Shown piece after piece: positions 27,372 through 37,589 of a stretch of 64,000 nucleotides of DNA. This stretch comes from Flavobacterium album (GTDB taxonomy: Bacteria > Bacteroidota > Bacteroidia > Flavobacteriales > Flavobacteriaceae), in contig NZ_CP029186.1 in the NCBI RefSeq assembly GCF_003096035.1, forward strand, positions 3,330,001 through 3,394,000, written 5' to 3'. Below the pieces are notes generated by a model. That model was not told the origin of the DNA and made no database searches. It was given only the letters and a program-made list of their open reading frames with translations. The position numbers and the translations under genes were made by a program. Positions within the stretch are counted from its first letter, which is position 1; each line of letters opens with the position of its first letter.

Positions 27372-30300
27372 ATGAACAGTAAAACATATTTCGCCATAGC
27401 GTTGGCCTTTATTGCCAATAGTTTTGCCTTTGCACAGGCGGTCCAGGATCATGAAGATTATTTTAAAAAAGCCCTATATAAAGCAAAAACTCCGGAAGCA
27501 TGGGAATTTACCGATTTTTCCAATGAAGGAAATGTTGATATATCTACAGGAAAATTTGGAATAACTATTCCTTTTACTACAATTGAAAGCGATAATTTTT
27601 CATTACCCATTCAGCTTTCTTATTCAACAGGTGGGATAAAGCTTGGAGATAACGCTTCAGAAGTAGGTATGGGATGGAACCTTGTGGCAGGTGGCTCTGT
27701 AACACGAATATTAAATGGTACTCCTGACGATGTGATGGTTCAGTATCACGACGGCATAGAAGGTGGAAGATATGGCCTATATAATTTATATACAGGTAAA
27801 ATCGCACCCGAAATCGCAGATACACAATATTCGTTTCCCAGAAAGCTAAACAGTTTAGTCACAAAATATTTTCGTGGCTCAGCTACTGTAGGTTATCAGG
27901 ACTACTATTCTGCTAATTTCCCTACACCTTATGCTGTCGATTATATGAGTGTGTTACCTAGCGATTATCTAATAACTTCCATTTTGCAGATGCAGACGCA
28001 TACAACAAATGCGGAAAATAAGAGGGATGTTTTTCATGTTTCTGTAGGTGATCTGAATTTCAATTTTATTTTGAAATTAAAAGATTATTATATAGAACAT
28101 GGTTACTATGGAAATACAGTACTTTTTCAGGATTCTAACGGGAATCTTCTATATGAAGCGATTCCCTTAGATGATAAGGATATAAAGATTGACATTATTT
28201 ACGGTAATATTCCTGATTACTGGTACGAATGGAGTGATTTTACGTCGACTGCAGAGCGATCAAAAACAATTGCTGATATTGGAATTAAAGGCTTTACAAT
28301 AACAAACAAAAATGGTATTATTTATCATTTTGAAAATTATACATTCACAGAACCTGAATATATAAAAACGTTTTTAGACCATGGTTCAGGCGCTCCCAAT
28401 TATCAGAGGACTATCGAGTATGTGTTACAGGATGTGCAAATAAACAACTGGGAACTTACAAAAATAACTAGCTTACCTAATGGCGATGAGATATATTTTG
28501 ATTATATAAAACAAAGAGTTTCTGAAGAAAAGCTTGTGCCAAGGCAGCATGATGGAGAATATACGGGTCATCCGTACAATCTAAGGCCGCAAAAACCCTC
28601 ATACGCCATTGAAAAAGTCGATTTAGGCCGCGAAAAACTTTATTTGGATAAAATTAGAACAAAAAACTATTCAAACCTTAGTACAGTAAAATTCAATTAC
28701 AATAATGATTTAAGGACAGATTTGGAAAATGCCAGGAGTTTGAGCAGTTTACAGCTGTTTGATCATAATAATTTGCTGATAAAGGAGTTTGATCTTGAGC
28801 ATCAATATTATGGTGCATCAACATCCAATAATTATGAGACCACAAGGCTATACCTGAAAAAGATTGTAGAAAAAAGTATTCAAAGCAGATCGCCTATAGT
28901 TTACGATAGCACTAAAGACATTGAATACTCATTTGATTATTATAGTCCCGGCAGCCTTCCGGGGAAAAATGCTGTAGGCTTTGAAGACATATATGGATAT
29001 TACCTTGGCAATACCGTCGAAAATACGTACCCGCCTTTTCCAAAGCTATATGTAAGCCTGGCTCTTGAAGGAGATAAAATATCTTATTACCCCTTAATGA
29101 ACAGTGACGCATTTGTATTTAACGGGGCTGAGAGAAGGCCAAATCAAAATACTGTATATTATGGCACACTTAAGAGTATTATATTTCCAACAAAAGGGAG
29201 CTTGGAGGTAAATTATGAAGCCAATAAATTTTATAATGCATATACAACAGATCTCAATGTGAATGGCCCTGGCTGCAGGGTCAAGGAATTAAAATATTAT
29301 GATGAATCACATAACCTTGCAAAAATGAAACGATATGGCTATACAACTTTTAATAATACTACCATATCAAGCGGTCAGCTCATGCATAAGCCCTCTTTCG
29401 CCTTTATCTCGAATTATGCTATTGATAATGCCCAAGATTTGGCTGTGGAACAAACACACACTTATTATACATCTGAATTAGGGTTTAATATATTTCTAAA
29501 ATACACAAAATCAGCAGAACAACTTAATTTTGAAGGAACTACTGATACTTATGATAAATTAAGAAAGTTGATCACCACTTCAACACATACACTCGGGCCT
29601 CAAACTGATTTTTTTGGCAGGGAAATCCTATATACTAATGTAACAGAAGAAAATGTTTCAAATATTGCCAATACTACCAATGGGAAAACAAAATATTATA
29701 ATTACTATACCGATAACAGGCCTGAAGTAAATGTTGTAAGTGGACCTACGGACGATCCTACATACATCCCTCCAGGGTCAAAATATGTATATAAAGATTT
29801 CTATCAAGATCAAAGGCCATGGTGTTGCGATGCATATTATACTTCTGATATACAAGGCTATACAAAAGTCAAATATGGTTATATTGAAAAAAAAGGAAAA
29901 GATATTTATCCTTTCCCCGCACGGAATTATTTTGGAAATCATGAGGCCCTTAAAATAGGAAAAACGTATAAAATAGAGTATTTAGATAATAATAATAATA
30001 AATTACAAGAGAAAAATTATACTTATACGTTATTAAGAAATTCAACGTATAAAACATTGAATTTTGACTTGGGTTACCTTGATACTTTTTATTATAGCAC
30101 GTCACAAGGTCCAAACTTACGGCTGGAATACTTTAACGATTCCGGATCTCCCCTTTTACAAGGAAATGCAGGGCTATATTTTTATGCAATCGACGAACTT
30201 TATACCAACCAGAAGCTTGTGCTTGAAAAAGAGGAGGTTATCAATTATTCTGTAAACAGCAATCTAAATACATCAACAGAATATGAATATAATGAGAAGT

Positions 30301-31022
30301 TTTTGACCAGCAAAACGAAAGGAACCAATTCACTTGGTGATTTAACGGAAAACAGGTTTTATTATCCTTTCAACCTTTATAATGATGAATCCCAACCTAC
30401 CGTCATTACGCAAATGCAGGAGCTTAATAGAATTTCAGATGTGTTGAAACAAGAATCCTATGTAAATGGAATCTTGACCAATTCAATACTGAAAACCTTC
30501 AGACTGAATGGGCTATTTCTTCTTGATAAGGTTTATACGAGAAAAGGTACAGAATATAATGGAGCAGATGCAAATCCCTATGATATATATTCATCGTTTG
30601 ACAAATATGATAGCAGGGGAAACATCTGGCAATATACATTACGTGATGGAACTCCTGTGAATCTTATTTGGGGATATAAGCAACAATACCCTATAGCTAA
30701 AATTGAAAATTGCAATTGTTCATCCATTCCCGATGAGATCATTAGCAATCTGGACCTGCTTAGCAGATATGATAACGATAACTGTTTTACAGGAAATTGT
30801 AACGAACAAGAATTACGTGATGCATTAAATGCATTACGCGCAGCATTGCCTGAAGCCATGGTCACTACCTACACTTATGACCCCATGATAGGTATGACAA
30901 GTATTACCGACCCTAAAGGCTATACAACCTATTATGAATACGATGCTTTCGGTAGGCTAGCCGCTGTCAGGGATAAAGATGGTAACCTTATTTCTGAAAA
31001 CGAATACAATTTCAGGCCGTAA
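27372..31022 (+). CDS. YD/RHS shell protein with SpvB-like N-terminus, no core domain
   Basis: The 1,216-aa protein has a signal peptide (MNSKTYFAIALAFIANSFAFAQ). The N-terminal region (NVDISTGKFGITIPF, LPIQLSYSTGGI, VGMGWNLVAGG) is typical of the first chain in two-gene Bacteroidetes RHS loci. A long beta-rich region follows, ending in YD repeats (ITDPKGYTTYYEYDAFGRL). There is no RHS-associated core and no toxin domain, and it ends shortly after the last YD repeat. The DUF6443/RHS-core gene starts 31 bp later. The pair resembles a split TcB/TcC-like cocoon, but joint function is inferred. Confidence 0.85.
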   Translation: MNSKTYFAIALAFIANSFAFAQAVQDHEDYFKKALYKAKTPEAWEFTDFSNEGNVDISTGKFGITIPFTTIESDNFSLPIQLSYSTGGIKLGDNASEVGMGWNLVAGGSVTRILNGTPDDVMVQYHDGIEGGRYGLYNLYTGKIAPEIADTQYSFPRKLNSLVTKYFRGSATVGYQDYYSANFPTPYAVDYMSVLPSDYLITSILQMQTHTTNAENKRDVFHVSVGDLNFNFILKLKDYYIEHGYYGNTVLFQDSNGNLLYEAIPLDDKDIKIDIIYGNIPDYWYEWSDFTSTAERSKTIADIGIKGFTITNKNGIIYHFENYTFTEPEYIKTFLDHGSGAPNYQRTIEYVLQDVQINNWELTKITSLPNGDEIYFDYIKQRVSEEKLVPRQHDGEYTGHPYNLRPQKPSYAIEKVDLGREKLYLDKIRTKNYSNLSTVKFNYNNDLRTDLENARSLSSLQLFDHNNLLIKEFDLEHQYYGASTSNNYETTRLYLKKIVEKSIQSRSPIVYDSTKDIEYSFDYYSPGSLPGKNAVGFEDIYGYYLGNTVENTYPPFPKLYVSLALEGDKISYYPLMNSDAFVFNGAERRPNQNTVYYGTLKSIIFPTKGSLEVNYEANKFYNAYTTDLNVNGPGCRVKELKYYDESHNLAKMKRYGYTTFNNTTISSGQLMHKPSFAFISNYAIDNAQDLAVEQTHTYYTSELGFNIFLKYTKSAEQLNFEGTTDTYDKLRKLITTSTHTLGPQTDFFGREILYTNVTEENVSNIANTTNGKTKYYNYYTDNRPEVNVVSGPTDDPTYIPPGSKYVYKDFYQDQRPWCCDAYYTSDIQGYTKVKYGYIEKKGKDIYPFPARNYFGNHEALKIGKTYKIEYLDNNNNKLQEKNYTYTLLRNSTYKTLNFDLGYLDTFYYSTSQGPNLRLEYFNDSGSPLLQGNAGLYFYAIDELYTNQKLVLEKEEVINYSVNSNLNTSTEYEYNEKFLTSKTKGTNSLGDLTENRFYYPFNLYNDESQPTVITQMQELNRISDVLKQESYVNGILTNSILKTFRLNGLFLLDKVYTRKGTEYNGADANPYDIYSSFDKYDSRGNIWQYTLRDGTPVNLIWGYKQQYPIAKIENCNCSSIPDEIISNLDLLSRYDNDNCFTGNCNEQELRDALNALRAALPEAMVTTYTYDPMIGMTSITDPKGYTTYYEYDAFGRLAAVRDKDGNLISENEYNFRP

Positions 31023-31053
31023 TGAAAAACCCGCAATCTTTTAAACAGACATT

Positions 31054-34000
31054 ATGAAGAAACTTCTATACATACTCCTGATTTTTCCGTTGACAATTTT
31101 GGGGCAAACAACCTCGCAAAATTATGTCAAAACATCGGTTTACCGGGAAGAAACACAAACAAGCGATCCCACTAAAGCAAAGACTGCTGTAACTTATTAT
31201 GATGGCCTTGGACGGCCAATACAAAAAGTTGTCGGAAAGGCTTCAGCTACAGAAAAGGATATCGTTACACATATGGAGTATGATGACTTTGGCCGCCTGG
31301 CGAAAACTTATCTTCCTTATCCGGCTGCTACGAATGATCTTTCTTTTGGTAGCGGGTCCTATAATGCTACCCTACAATATTACAGCACGGCCACAGGTAT
31401 AGAGCACACCGGCAATCCGTATAGCCAACAATTTTTAGAACCGTCCCCGCTAAACAGGATGTTAAAACAGGCTGGCCCGGGAGATGCATGGAAAGGTAAT
31501 ATTTCCGATAACAATGACCACACGGTAAAATTTGCCTATTTGTTTAATAGAGATAATGATAATGTACGAAAACTCAGAGCTGTTGCATCATGGAATTCGG
31601 TAACCGAAATATATGATATCACCTTTACTAATGATGGTATGTATACAGCAAACCAATTGTATAAAACCATTTCACAGAATGAGAACAAAACAGGCGATAT
31701 ATATATTAGTGGTAGTACCTCACTATTAAAGCTGAATACTGTTGAGGAGTTTAAAAACCGGCAAGGGCAGCTTATACTAAAAAAAACTTTTAATAAAATG
31801 CCGAATGGCACAGGCGAAGCTTTATACACGAATTATATATATGATCAGTTTGGCAACCTGACTTATGTATTGCCGCCAAAGATACCTATGATGACGATAC
31901 CACCTCAAAGCGATCTTGACCTATATTGCTACCAGTATAAATACGACAGCCGCAATCGCCTTGCAGAAAAAAAACTGCCCGGCAGGCAGTGGGAATATAT
32001 TGTATATGACAGCCAGGACCGAGTTGTAGCTACCGGACCCGCTCTTTCGCCTTTTGGTTCGCCGGGCACTACTCCGGAACAAGGCTGGCTTATAACGCGA
32101 TATGACTCTTTTGGACGCGTAGCCTATACAGGCTGGAAAAGTGAGGGTACGACCACTTTTACATCTGGTATGCGCAAAACAATGCAGGATGTGGCAGTTG
32201 CTATTGCCGAAAAAACAACTTCGGCAGTTTCCATTGATAATATACAAGTTTATTATACCGATACTTTTGCGTCAGGTACCAAACTACTTACAGTAAATTA
32301 TTATGACAATTATGTCTTCCCTGGTGCGCCGTCAGCGCCATCAGGTTCCATTGAAGGACAGTCATTGCTGACTAATTGCAAAGGTTTGCCTACAGGATCA
32401 TGGGTTAGGGCACTTACTACTTCAACCGAAACATTAGGCCAGCTATCGTATACATTTTATGATGCTAAAGGCAGGCCGATACGTTCTTATGATGCCAGTT
32501 ATCTTGGTGGATACACCACGACCGACAGCAAACTCGATTTTGACGGTAGCTTATTATATAATATCACAAAGCACAAACGCATAGCTGCGGATAATGAGCT
32601 TACTGTAAGGGAAGATTTTGAATACTCGGCACAGGACAGGCTAATAAGTCATAGCCATAAGATAAACAGCCTTGATACAGAACCCCTTGCAGCATTTACC
32701 TATAATGAGCTGGGTCAGGTGACACAAAAAAGTGTTGGTACTACGGGGGGAAGTTCCGGCATCCCGATACAAAATATGAAGTACAAGTACAATATAAGGG
32801 GATGGCTTACCGATATAAATAATGTTGATGCACTTACCAGTTCGCCTGGTGGCATTACAACCCTCTTTGCCTTTAGGATAGGCTACAATACAATTACCGA
32901 CCCCGTAGGGGATGTGGTTCCGTTGTATAACGGCAATATTGCAGAAACATATTGGCGGAGCAGCAGCGATAACGTACAGCGTAAATACAGTTATGAATAT
33001 GATGAATTGAACCGGTTGACCGATGCCTATTACCAAAAGCCGCAGGAAACCATTCAGCTAAATAACAGCTATAATGAATCGGTTACCTACGATAAGAATA
33101 GTAACATTTTAACCCTCAAGCGCAATGGGGGACTAGACGACCCTAATACTGTAATAGCTATAGATGATCTTGCTTATGGATATATAGGCAATCAGCTGAT
33201 GAGGGTAACCGATGCTACCAATAGCCCACAGGGATTCAAGGAGTATGTTACTACCTCATATCGTTATTCTTATGATGTTTATGGCAATATGAAAGTTGAT
33301 AAGAATAAAGGCATAACTGACATAACCTATAACCATCTAAACCTGCCGGTAGAAATTGTTTTTAGCGGCAGTAACAAAAAAATAAATTATCTTTATAATG
33401 CGGCTGGTGTTAAGCTGAAAAAAACAGTAACTGATGGCAATACAAATGTGGCTGTAGTCGATTATTTGGGAGGTTTTCAGTATAAAGGTGGGGCACTGCA
33501 ATTCTTCCCGACATCCGAAGGCTATGTGGATAATACGGTTACAGGTGGCACTAACAATTTTAATTATGTGTACCAGTATAAGGACCATTTAGGGAATGTT
33601 CGGATGAATTTTGCCTACAAACAGGCTTTTGGCCTTGTAATAAAGGAAGAAAGCCACTATTATCCATTTGGCTTAAAGCACATGAATTACAACATGGACG
33701 AGTGGGAATACCAAAACGAAGGTGGCGATATTGTACTGGGTCCACCGCCCGTAACACCAACAGGTAAGTTGCCTAATAACTATAAGTACAACGGCAAAGA
33801 GCTGCAAGACGAGCTGGGACTGAATATGTACGACTATGGCGCAAGAAATTATGACTCTGCGTTGGGTAGATGGATGAATGTAGACCCTAAAGCGGAGGTA
33901 TCAAGAGGATGGTCGCCGTATGTTTATGCTTATGACAATCCGATGAGATTTATAGATCCAGATGGGATGATGGCCATAGATGGTGATGATTGGTTTAAAA

Positions 34001-34677
34001 ATAATTTTACTGGAGAAGCAACATATATACCTGGCGCTACAGAAGACACGAAAGTTGAAGGATATACTTATATGTGTGCAGAATGCGAAAAATATGAAAT
34101 ATCGCCAATTATCCGACCTCAGGGTCCATTATCGGAGGGGAATGTTTTATACCAAGCAGACGGAAGTAAATTACCTCTGATGGACGGTCTTACTATACCT
34201 ACACCTGCCCCATCACAATCTGGAAATGGCAATGGAGGCCTTTCATTTGGTTTAAGCATGGGTGGGGCTATGGGGGGCGGCATAGGCTTTGAGCTTGGTC
34301 TTGTAAAAGATTTTGCAACCGATAATTGGGCAGCATATTTTTCTTTTAAATCACATGTAGGTTTAGGTGGAGGTGTGGGAGTTAATGCAAGTGTTATTAC
34401 CCCAACTGGTAAAGATGATTTCTTAATTAGTGATTTTGCAGGTACATCAATGGAGTTTTCGGGGGGAATAAATACTCCACTAGGTGGAGGAGGATACAGT
34501 TATGGTGGTACTAGTCCAAAACCTGGTAATGGAATTTTAGATAGAATATCAAAAATAGGTCAAGGCCCACGCGGGTACACTACTGGGAGTATATCACCAG
34601 AATTGTCGGGTCCTTCTGCAAAAGTGAGTGTGGGCGCATTGACAACTAAAACAGAATCATACATATGGGATTTTTAA
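31054..34677 (+). CDS. DUF6443/RHS repeat-associated core protein with variable C-terminus
   Basis: The 1,207-aa protein has a signal peptide (MKKLLYILLIFPLTILGQ). A DUF6443-type start (YYDGLGRPIQKVVG) follows, then RHS/YD repeats with YDxFGR and YNxxG motifs, then the RHS core near residues 910-970 (YNGKELQDELGLNMYDYGARN, given here by its LGLNMYDYGARN part, then GRWMNVDP and FIDPDGMM). The last 230 residues are the variable region. They include a Gly-rich stretch (GGAMGGGIGFELG) that looks more like a barrel or transmembrane-hairpin fold than a known nuclease. The end overlaps the next gene by 13 bp, the usual toxin/immunity arrangement. Toxicity is inferred from architecture. Confidence 0.88.
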   Translation: MKKLLYILLIFPLTILGQTTSQNYVKTSVYREETQTSDPTKAKTAVTYYDGLGRPIQKVVGKASATEKDIVTHMEYDDFGRLAKTYLPYPAATNDLSFGSGSYNATLQYYSTATGIEHTGNPYSQQFLEPSPLNRMLKQAGPGDAWKGNISDNNDHTVKFAYLFNRDNDNVRKLRAVASWNSVTEIYDITFTNDGMYTANQLYKTISQNENKTGDIYISGSTSLLKLNTVEEFKNRQGQLILKKTFNKMPNGTGEALYTNYIYDQFGNLTYVLPPKIPMMTIPPQSDLDLYCYQYKYDSRNRLAEKKLPGRQWEYIVYDSQDRVVATGPALSPFGSPGTTPEQGWLITRYDSFGRVAYTGWKSEGTTTFTSGMRKTMQDVAVAIAEKTTSAVSIDNIQVYYTDTFASGTKLLTVNYYDNYVFPGAPSAPSGSIEGQSLLTNCKGLPTGSWVRALTTSTETLGQLSYTFYDAKGRPIRSYDASYLGGYTTTDSKLDFDGSLLYNITKHKRIAADNELTVREDFEYSAQDRLISHSHKINSLDTEPLAAFTYNELGQVTQKSVGTTGGSSGIPIQNMKYKYNIRGWLTDINNVDALTSSPGGITTLFAFRIGYNTITDPVGDVVPLYNGNIAETYWRSSSDNVQRKYSYEYDELNRLTDAYYQKPQETIQLNNSYNESVTYDKNSNILTLKRNGGLDDPNTVIAIDDLAYGYIGNQLMRVTDATNSPQGFKEYVTTSYRYSYDVYGNMKVDKNKGITDITYNHLNLPVEIVFSGSNKKINYLYNAAGVKLKKTVTDGNTNVAVVDYLGGFQYKGGALQFFPTSEGYVDNTVTGGTNNFNYVYQYKDHLGNVRMNFAYKQAFGLVIKEESHYYPFGLKHMNYNMDEWEYQNEGGDIVLGPPPVTPTGKLPNNYKYNGKELQDELGLNMYDYGARNYDSALGRWMNVDPKAEVSRGWSPYVYAYDNPMRFIDPDGMMAIDGDDWFKNNFTGEATYIPGATEDTKVEGYTYMCAECEKYEISPIIRPQGPLSEGNVLYQADGSKLPLMDGLTIPTPAPSQSGNGNGGLSFGLSMGGAMGGGIGFELGLVKDFATDNWAAYFSFKSHVGLGGGVGVNASVITPTGKDDFLISDFAGTSMEFSGGINTPLGGGGYSYGGTSPKPGNGILDRISKIGQGPRGYTTGSISPELSGPSAKVSVGALTTKTESYIWDF

Positions 34678-35459
34678 ATCAAAATAAATATAAATTATTA
34701 ATAGCTGTTACAATAATTAGTATAATGTTTTTTTTAGCGAAAAGACTACATGTAAATGATAATTTCTACAATAGAATGTTTGAAGATAGAAAAAATGAAC
34801 ATTATTCAGGAATTATAGAAAAAAAGTATATTGATAACGAAGAACATAATATTCCACAATTGAAGTTGAAAGATACTATATTATCTATGGAAACTGAATT
34901 TTGGAACAAACTTTCAGTTGGAGATTCGATTGTCAAGATTAAGGGAGAAGACTATATTAGTGTATTTTCTAATAAAAAATTAAAAATTGTTCTTGATTAT
35001 TCAAAATATTTTAATGAACTGTCTGGAAAAAAAATAAATAAGCCGAGTATTTTTTATCCAAATCAACAAGGTTTAATAAATGATTTTGATAGTATCTTCA
35101 CAAATGACCAAAAAGATGAACTTAGTCAAATGCTGTTAGATTATAATATTAAGAGCAAAAATAAAATTATAATAGCATCTTTAGATTCCATACCCACAGA
35201 TATTAATTTTCAAGTATATGCCGAAGATCTAGGTAGAAGATGGAAGATTGAACAAAATAATCAAGGAAGGACTATTCTAATTGTGTTCAGCAAAAGAAAC
35301 CGAAAGGTTGCTTTGACCAAGACAAACGCAGTTGTAAATTTATCGGAGGATAATATAAAAAGTATAGTTTCAAAAGAAATATTGCCTGACTTTAAAAGGG
35401 ACAATTACTATCTTGGAATTAAAAAAGGTATTCTTGGAATAATGAATAAATGGAACTAA
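34665..35459 (+). CDS. Membrane-anchored TPM-domain protein, candidate immunity protein
   Basis: The 264-aa protein has a transmembrane segment at about residues 9-25 (LLIAVTIISIMFFLA). A linker of about 95 residues leads to a TPM-type domain at about 125-262: GLINDFDSIFTNDQKDEL, then IIIASLDSIPTD, YAEDLGRRWKIE and ILIVFSKRNRKVAL. TPM domains occur in membrane-associated proteins, some with phosphatase activity or a role in photosystem repair. The ATG lies 13 bp inside the RHS gene, so translation is coupled. Position suggests immunity, but an unrelated accessory role is possible. Codons are more AT-rich than in the RHS core, as expected for exchangeable cassettes. Confidence 0.7.
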   Translation: MGFLNQNKYKLLIAVTIISIMFFLAKRLHVNDNFYNRMFEDRKNEHYSGIIEKKYIDNEEHNIPQLKLKDTILSMETEFWNKLSVGDSIVKIKGEDYISVFSNKKLKIVLDYSKYFNELSGKKINKPSIFYPNQQGLINDFDSIFTNDQKDELSQMLLDYNIKSKNKIIIASLDSIPTDINFQVYAEDLGRRWKIEQNNQGRTILIVFSKRNRKVALTKTNAVVNLSEDNIKSIVSKEILPDFKRDNYYLGIKKGILGIMNKWN

Positions 35460-35562
35460 TTATAGTAGGGATGTCAATCTTTAGTGTATCAATGTGTTGA
35501 TATCCGTTGTGGATAGATACGTTAACCTGAAAACAATATTTTATAAAAAATATGACTCAAAT

Positions 35563-35588
35563 AAAGAACAGCCTTCAGGTTGTTCTTT
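35563..35588 (+). terminator. Rho-independent terminator
   Basis: AAAGAACAGCC pairs with GGTTGTTCTTT (one G-U pair) across a TTCA loop, followed by GTGTCTTTT. It ends the RHS locus about 100 bp after the TPM-domain gene. Confidence 0.75.
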
Positions 35589-36010
35589 GTGTCTTTTAAA
35601 GCCTTAGAAACCTATAAAGGGCTGTTGTAATATCTGGCATATCAAATTTTTTCATATTAATTAAACACTTTTGTAGCGCTATTTATAATTTCTTACATAA
35701 CCTCAATAACCTCCACAACCTTACAAACATGGTGAACACCAAAGCAACCGCACCCTCCATGACCGCGCCGTTTACCCAAGGCGAGAGACAGGTAGCTGTC
35801 TGGGTGCATTGCGCTTGTGGTGGTTGTGTATGCCAGTCATAAACTTGCTGGCAATTATATCGTATTTGAGTTGGGTGCTGGGTGAGTTATCAGTAGGGAA
35901 GCCGTTTAAGTTTGGGAGGTTGTTTTTCATAATTTCTATATTGTTTGCCATGAAGGTAAATAATCCAATTCTCCCCCGCCAGCGTTTTCAAAAGAAATGG
36001 CAAGATTGAA

Positions 36011-36055
36011 GATGAATCCATCATCTCTCCCGGTCGGGAGAGATGATGGATCATC
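36011..36055. repeat. Long near-perfect hairpin
   Basis: TCCATCATCTCTCCC (36017-36031) and GGGAGAGATGATGGA (36036-36050) are perfect inverted copies with a 4-nt loop. The stem extends by five further pairs (GATGA/TCATC) past a single bulged A. No T-run follows, so it is not a classical terminator. It may be a REP-like element or a small RNA hairpin. Confidence 0.7.
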
Positions 36056-36131
36056 CATTTTATGCAGCTATCATATTCCTTAAAAGGCTTACCCGCTCGG
36101 TTGTAATCACTACACCAGCATAATCATTGTA

Positions 36132-36300
36132 CTATTGTTGTTTCCTCTCGTGTCCGATATACGTTACCAACTCTTTCATTGAGACCTTAGACCTGTTTAA
36201 CCCATCAATCATAGCCATGCTTTCCTGAACTGGGAAGGAAAGCGCGCTTAATAACTGACATAGGTTTATTTCATTCTGTAGTCGGAACTTGTCAGGGTTT
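36132..36300 (-). pseudogene. Gene remnant without a start
   Basis: A minus-strand frame with coding character (NEINLCQLLSALSFPVQES, then KVSMKELVTYIGHERKQQ) ends at TAG 36132-36134. It has no clear ATG at its left edge and runs into the next remnant on the other strand. No family is recognised. Confidence 0.35.
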
Positions 36301-36539
36301 CAGAAATAGAAATTGTCCCTGAATACCTGCAACAATCTAACGCGATATTTAAAGAGGAGGTGTCACAATCTGTTAAAGTTGACGAAAAGCTATCGTTATA
36401 TATACAATTTACCAGAATGAAAAGCCGAACAACGGCAGGATTCTTGAGTCTATGCTACCCAGATTGGATGTCAAACATTAAGCATTATTCTCGATATGAT
36501 TTTCAACGCTTAGCTGGAAAATATGTTGGTCGACTCTGA
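36282..36539 (+). pseudogene. Gene remnant without a start
   Basis: An 86-codon plus-strand frame runs from just after a TAG at 36279 to TGA 36537-36539. It contains IEIVPEYLQQSNAIFKEE, then RTTAGFLSLCYPDWMSN and YDFQRLAGKYVG. The composition looks coding, but no ATG exists before the middle of the frame. It is probably the 3' end of a lost gene. Confidence 0.35.
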
Positions 36540-36836
36540 ACCACACCCGCTTATTTATGTGTACGAGCCATGGATTCACACAATTTAAAATCACTAAAAT
36601 GCACAAATCTTCCACTAGACAAAATACCATTAACTTGGAAATAGTAACAAAATATCTTAACAAACTACTCTAGGTAGGATAGTAGTCAGAAAGTCGCAAA
36701 AAAATAGCAGCCGCAAAGCATCACAAACAAAATCAATTAAATTGTTATAAAACAGCAATTTAACTGGGTTTTCATTTTTAGCCACTTTATCTTTATTTAG
36801 TGATGTTTGAATACCATTTATAAAATCAGGGATCAG

Positions 36837-37589
36837 CTATTTTTTTGGTGGAAGGTTGCGCTCGAAGAGCCAGCGGAATGGCCGTATCCGGGACTTGGGC
36901 TTTAGCCCGTAGCGCCTGATGCTTTGCTCCATTATGAATGTCTTTGCCTGTTGTATGTCATCAGTAAAAATAAGCAGCTCCAGGTCATGGTCGCTTACCG
37001 TTCCTTTGGATTTCATCCGGGAAAGATGTTCCAGCAATGTATTGTGGTATTCCTTGTTGAAAATGATAACCGGAAAGTTTCGGATCTTGCCGGTCTGTAT
37101 CAGCGTCAGGGCCTCGAATAGCTCATCAAGTGTGCCAAAGCCCCCCGGCATCACGATGAAGGCAAAGGAATATTTCACAAGGAGGATCTTGCGGACAAAG
37201 AAATGCTTCACCTGCACCCACCGGTCTACATATAGATTAGGCTTTTGTTCTACAGGGAGCTGTATATTGCAGCCCACCGAACGGCCACCGGCCTCCCTTG
37301 CCCCTCGATTGGCAGCCTCCATTAGCCCCGGTCCCCCGCCGGTCATGATTGTAAAGCCCAGCCGTGCGAATTCCCCGGCGGCCTCGCGAGTAAATTCATA
37401 GTAAGGATGACCCTGGCTGAAGCGTGCTGAGCCGAAAATGGTGATACACGGGCCTACAAAATGCAGCTTACGGAATCCACGTATGAGTTCCCAGAATGTT
37501 GTAAAGGTGAACTTCAGTTCCTGAAACCTCGACTGGGGGCCTTCCAGGAACTGGATCTCCGACTTTCCTGACGTTTCTTTTGTTTCCAT
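36837..37589 (-). CDS. LOG family (TIGR00730-type) nucleotide phosphoribohydrolase-like protein
   Basis: The 250-aa Rossmann-fold protein carries both LOG signatures: GGGPGLMEAANRGAREAGG in the middle and MPGGFGTLDELFE with the PGGxGTxxE active-site motif. Family members cleave nucleoside monophosphates to base and ribose phosphate, and in bacteria they are often linked to stress. Its start codon shares one base with the stop of the upstream gene (TGATG at 37587-37591), so the two are translationally coupled. It is the last gene of the minus-strand stress operon. Confidence 0.9.
   Translation of the reverse strand: METKETSGKSEIQFLEGPQSRFQELKFTFTTFWELIRGFRKLHFVGPCITIFGSARFSQGHPYYEFTREAAGEFARLGFTIMTGGGPGLMEAANRGAREAGGRSVGCNIQLPVEQKPNLYVDRWVQVKHFFVRKILLVKYSFAFIVMPGGFGTLDELFEALTLIQTGKIRNFPVIIFNKEYHNTLLEHLSRMKSKGTVSDHDLELLIFTDDIQQAKTFIMEQSIRRYGLKPKSRIRPFRWLFERNLPPKK

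Larger units (their letters stand above)
35589..36836. other. Long gene-poor region with debris
   Basis: About 1.25 kb without an intact gene. A 66-codon frame at 35809-36009 reads as hydrophobic helices (PVINLLAIISYLSWVLG), but its left part lies in the wrong frame to join the ATG at 35730, so it may be a broken small membrane protein. A long hairpin lies at 36011-36055, and two convergent coding remnants lie at 36132-36300 and 36282-36539. The remainder to 36836 shows nothing that I can support. Confidence 0.5.
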
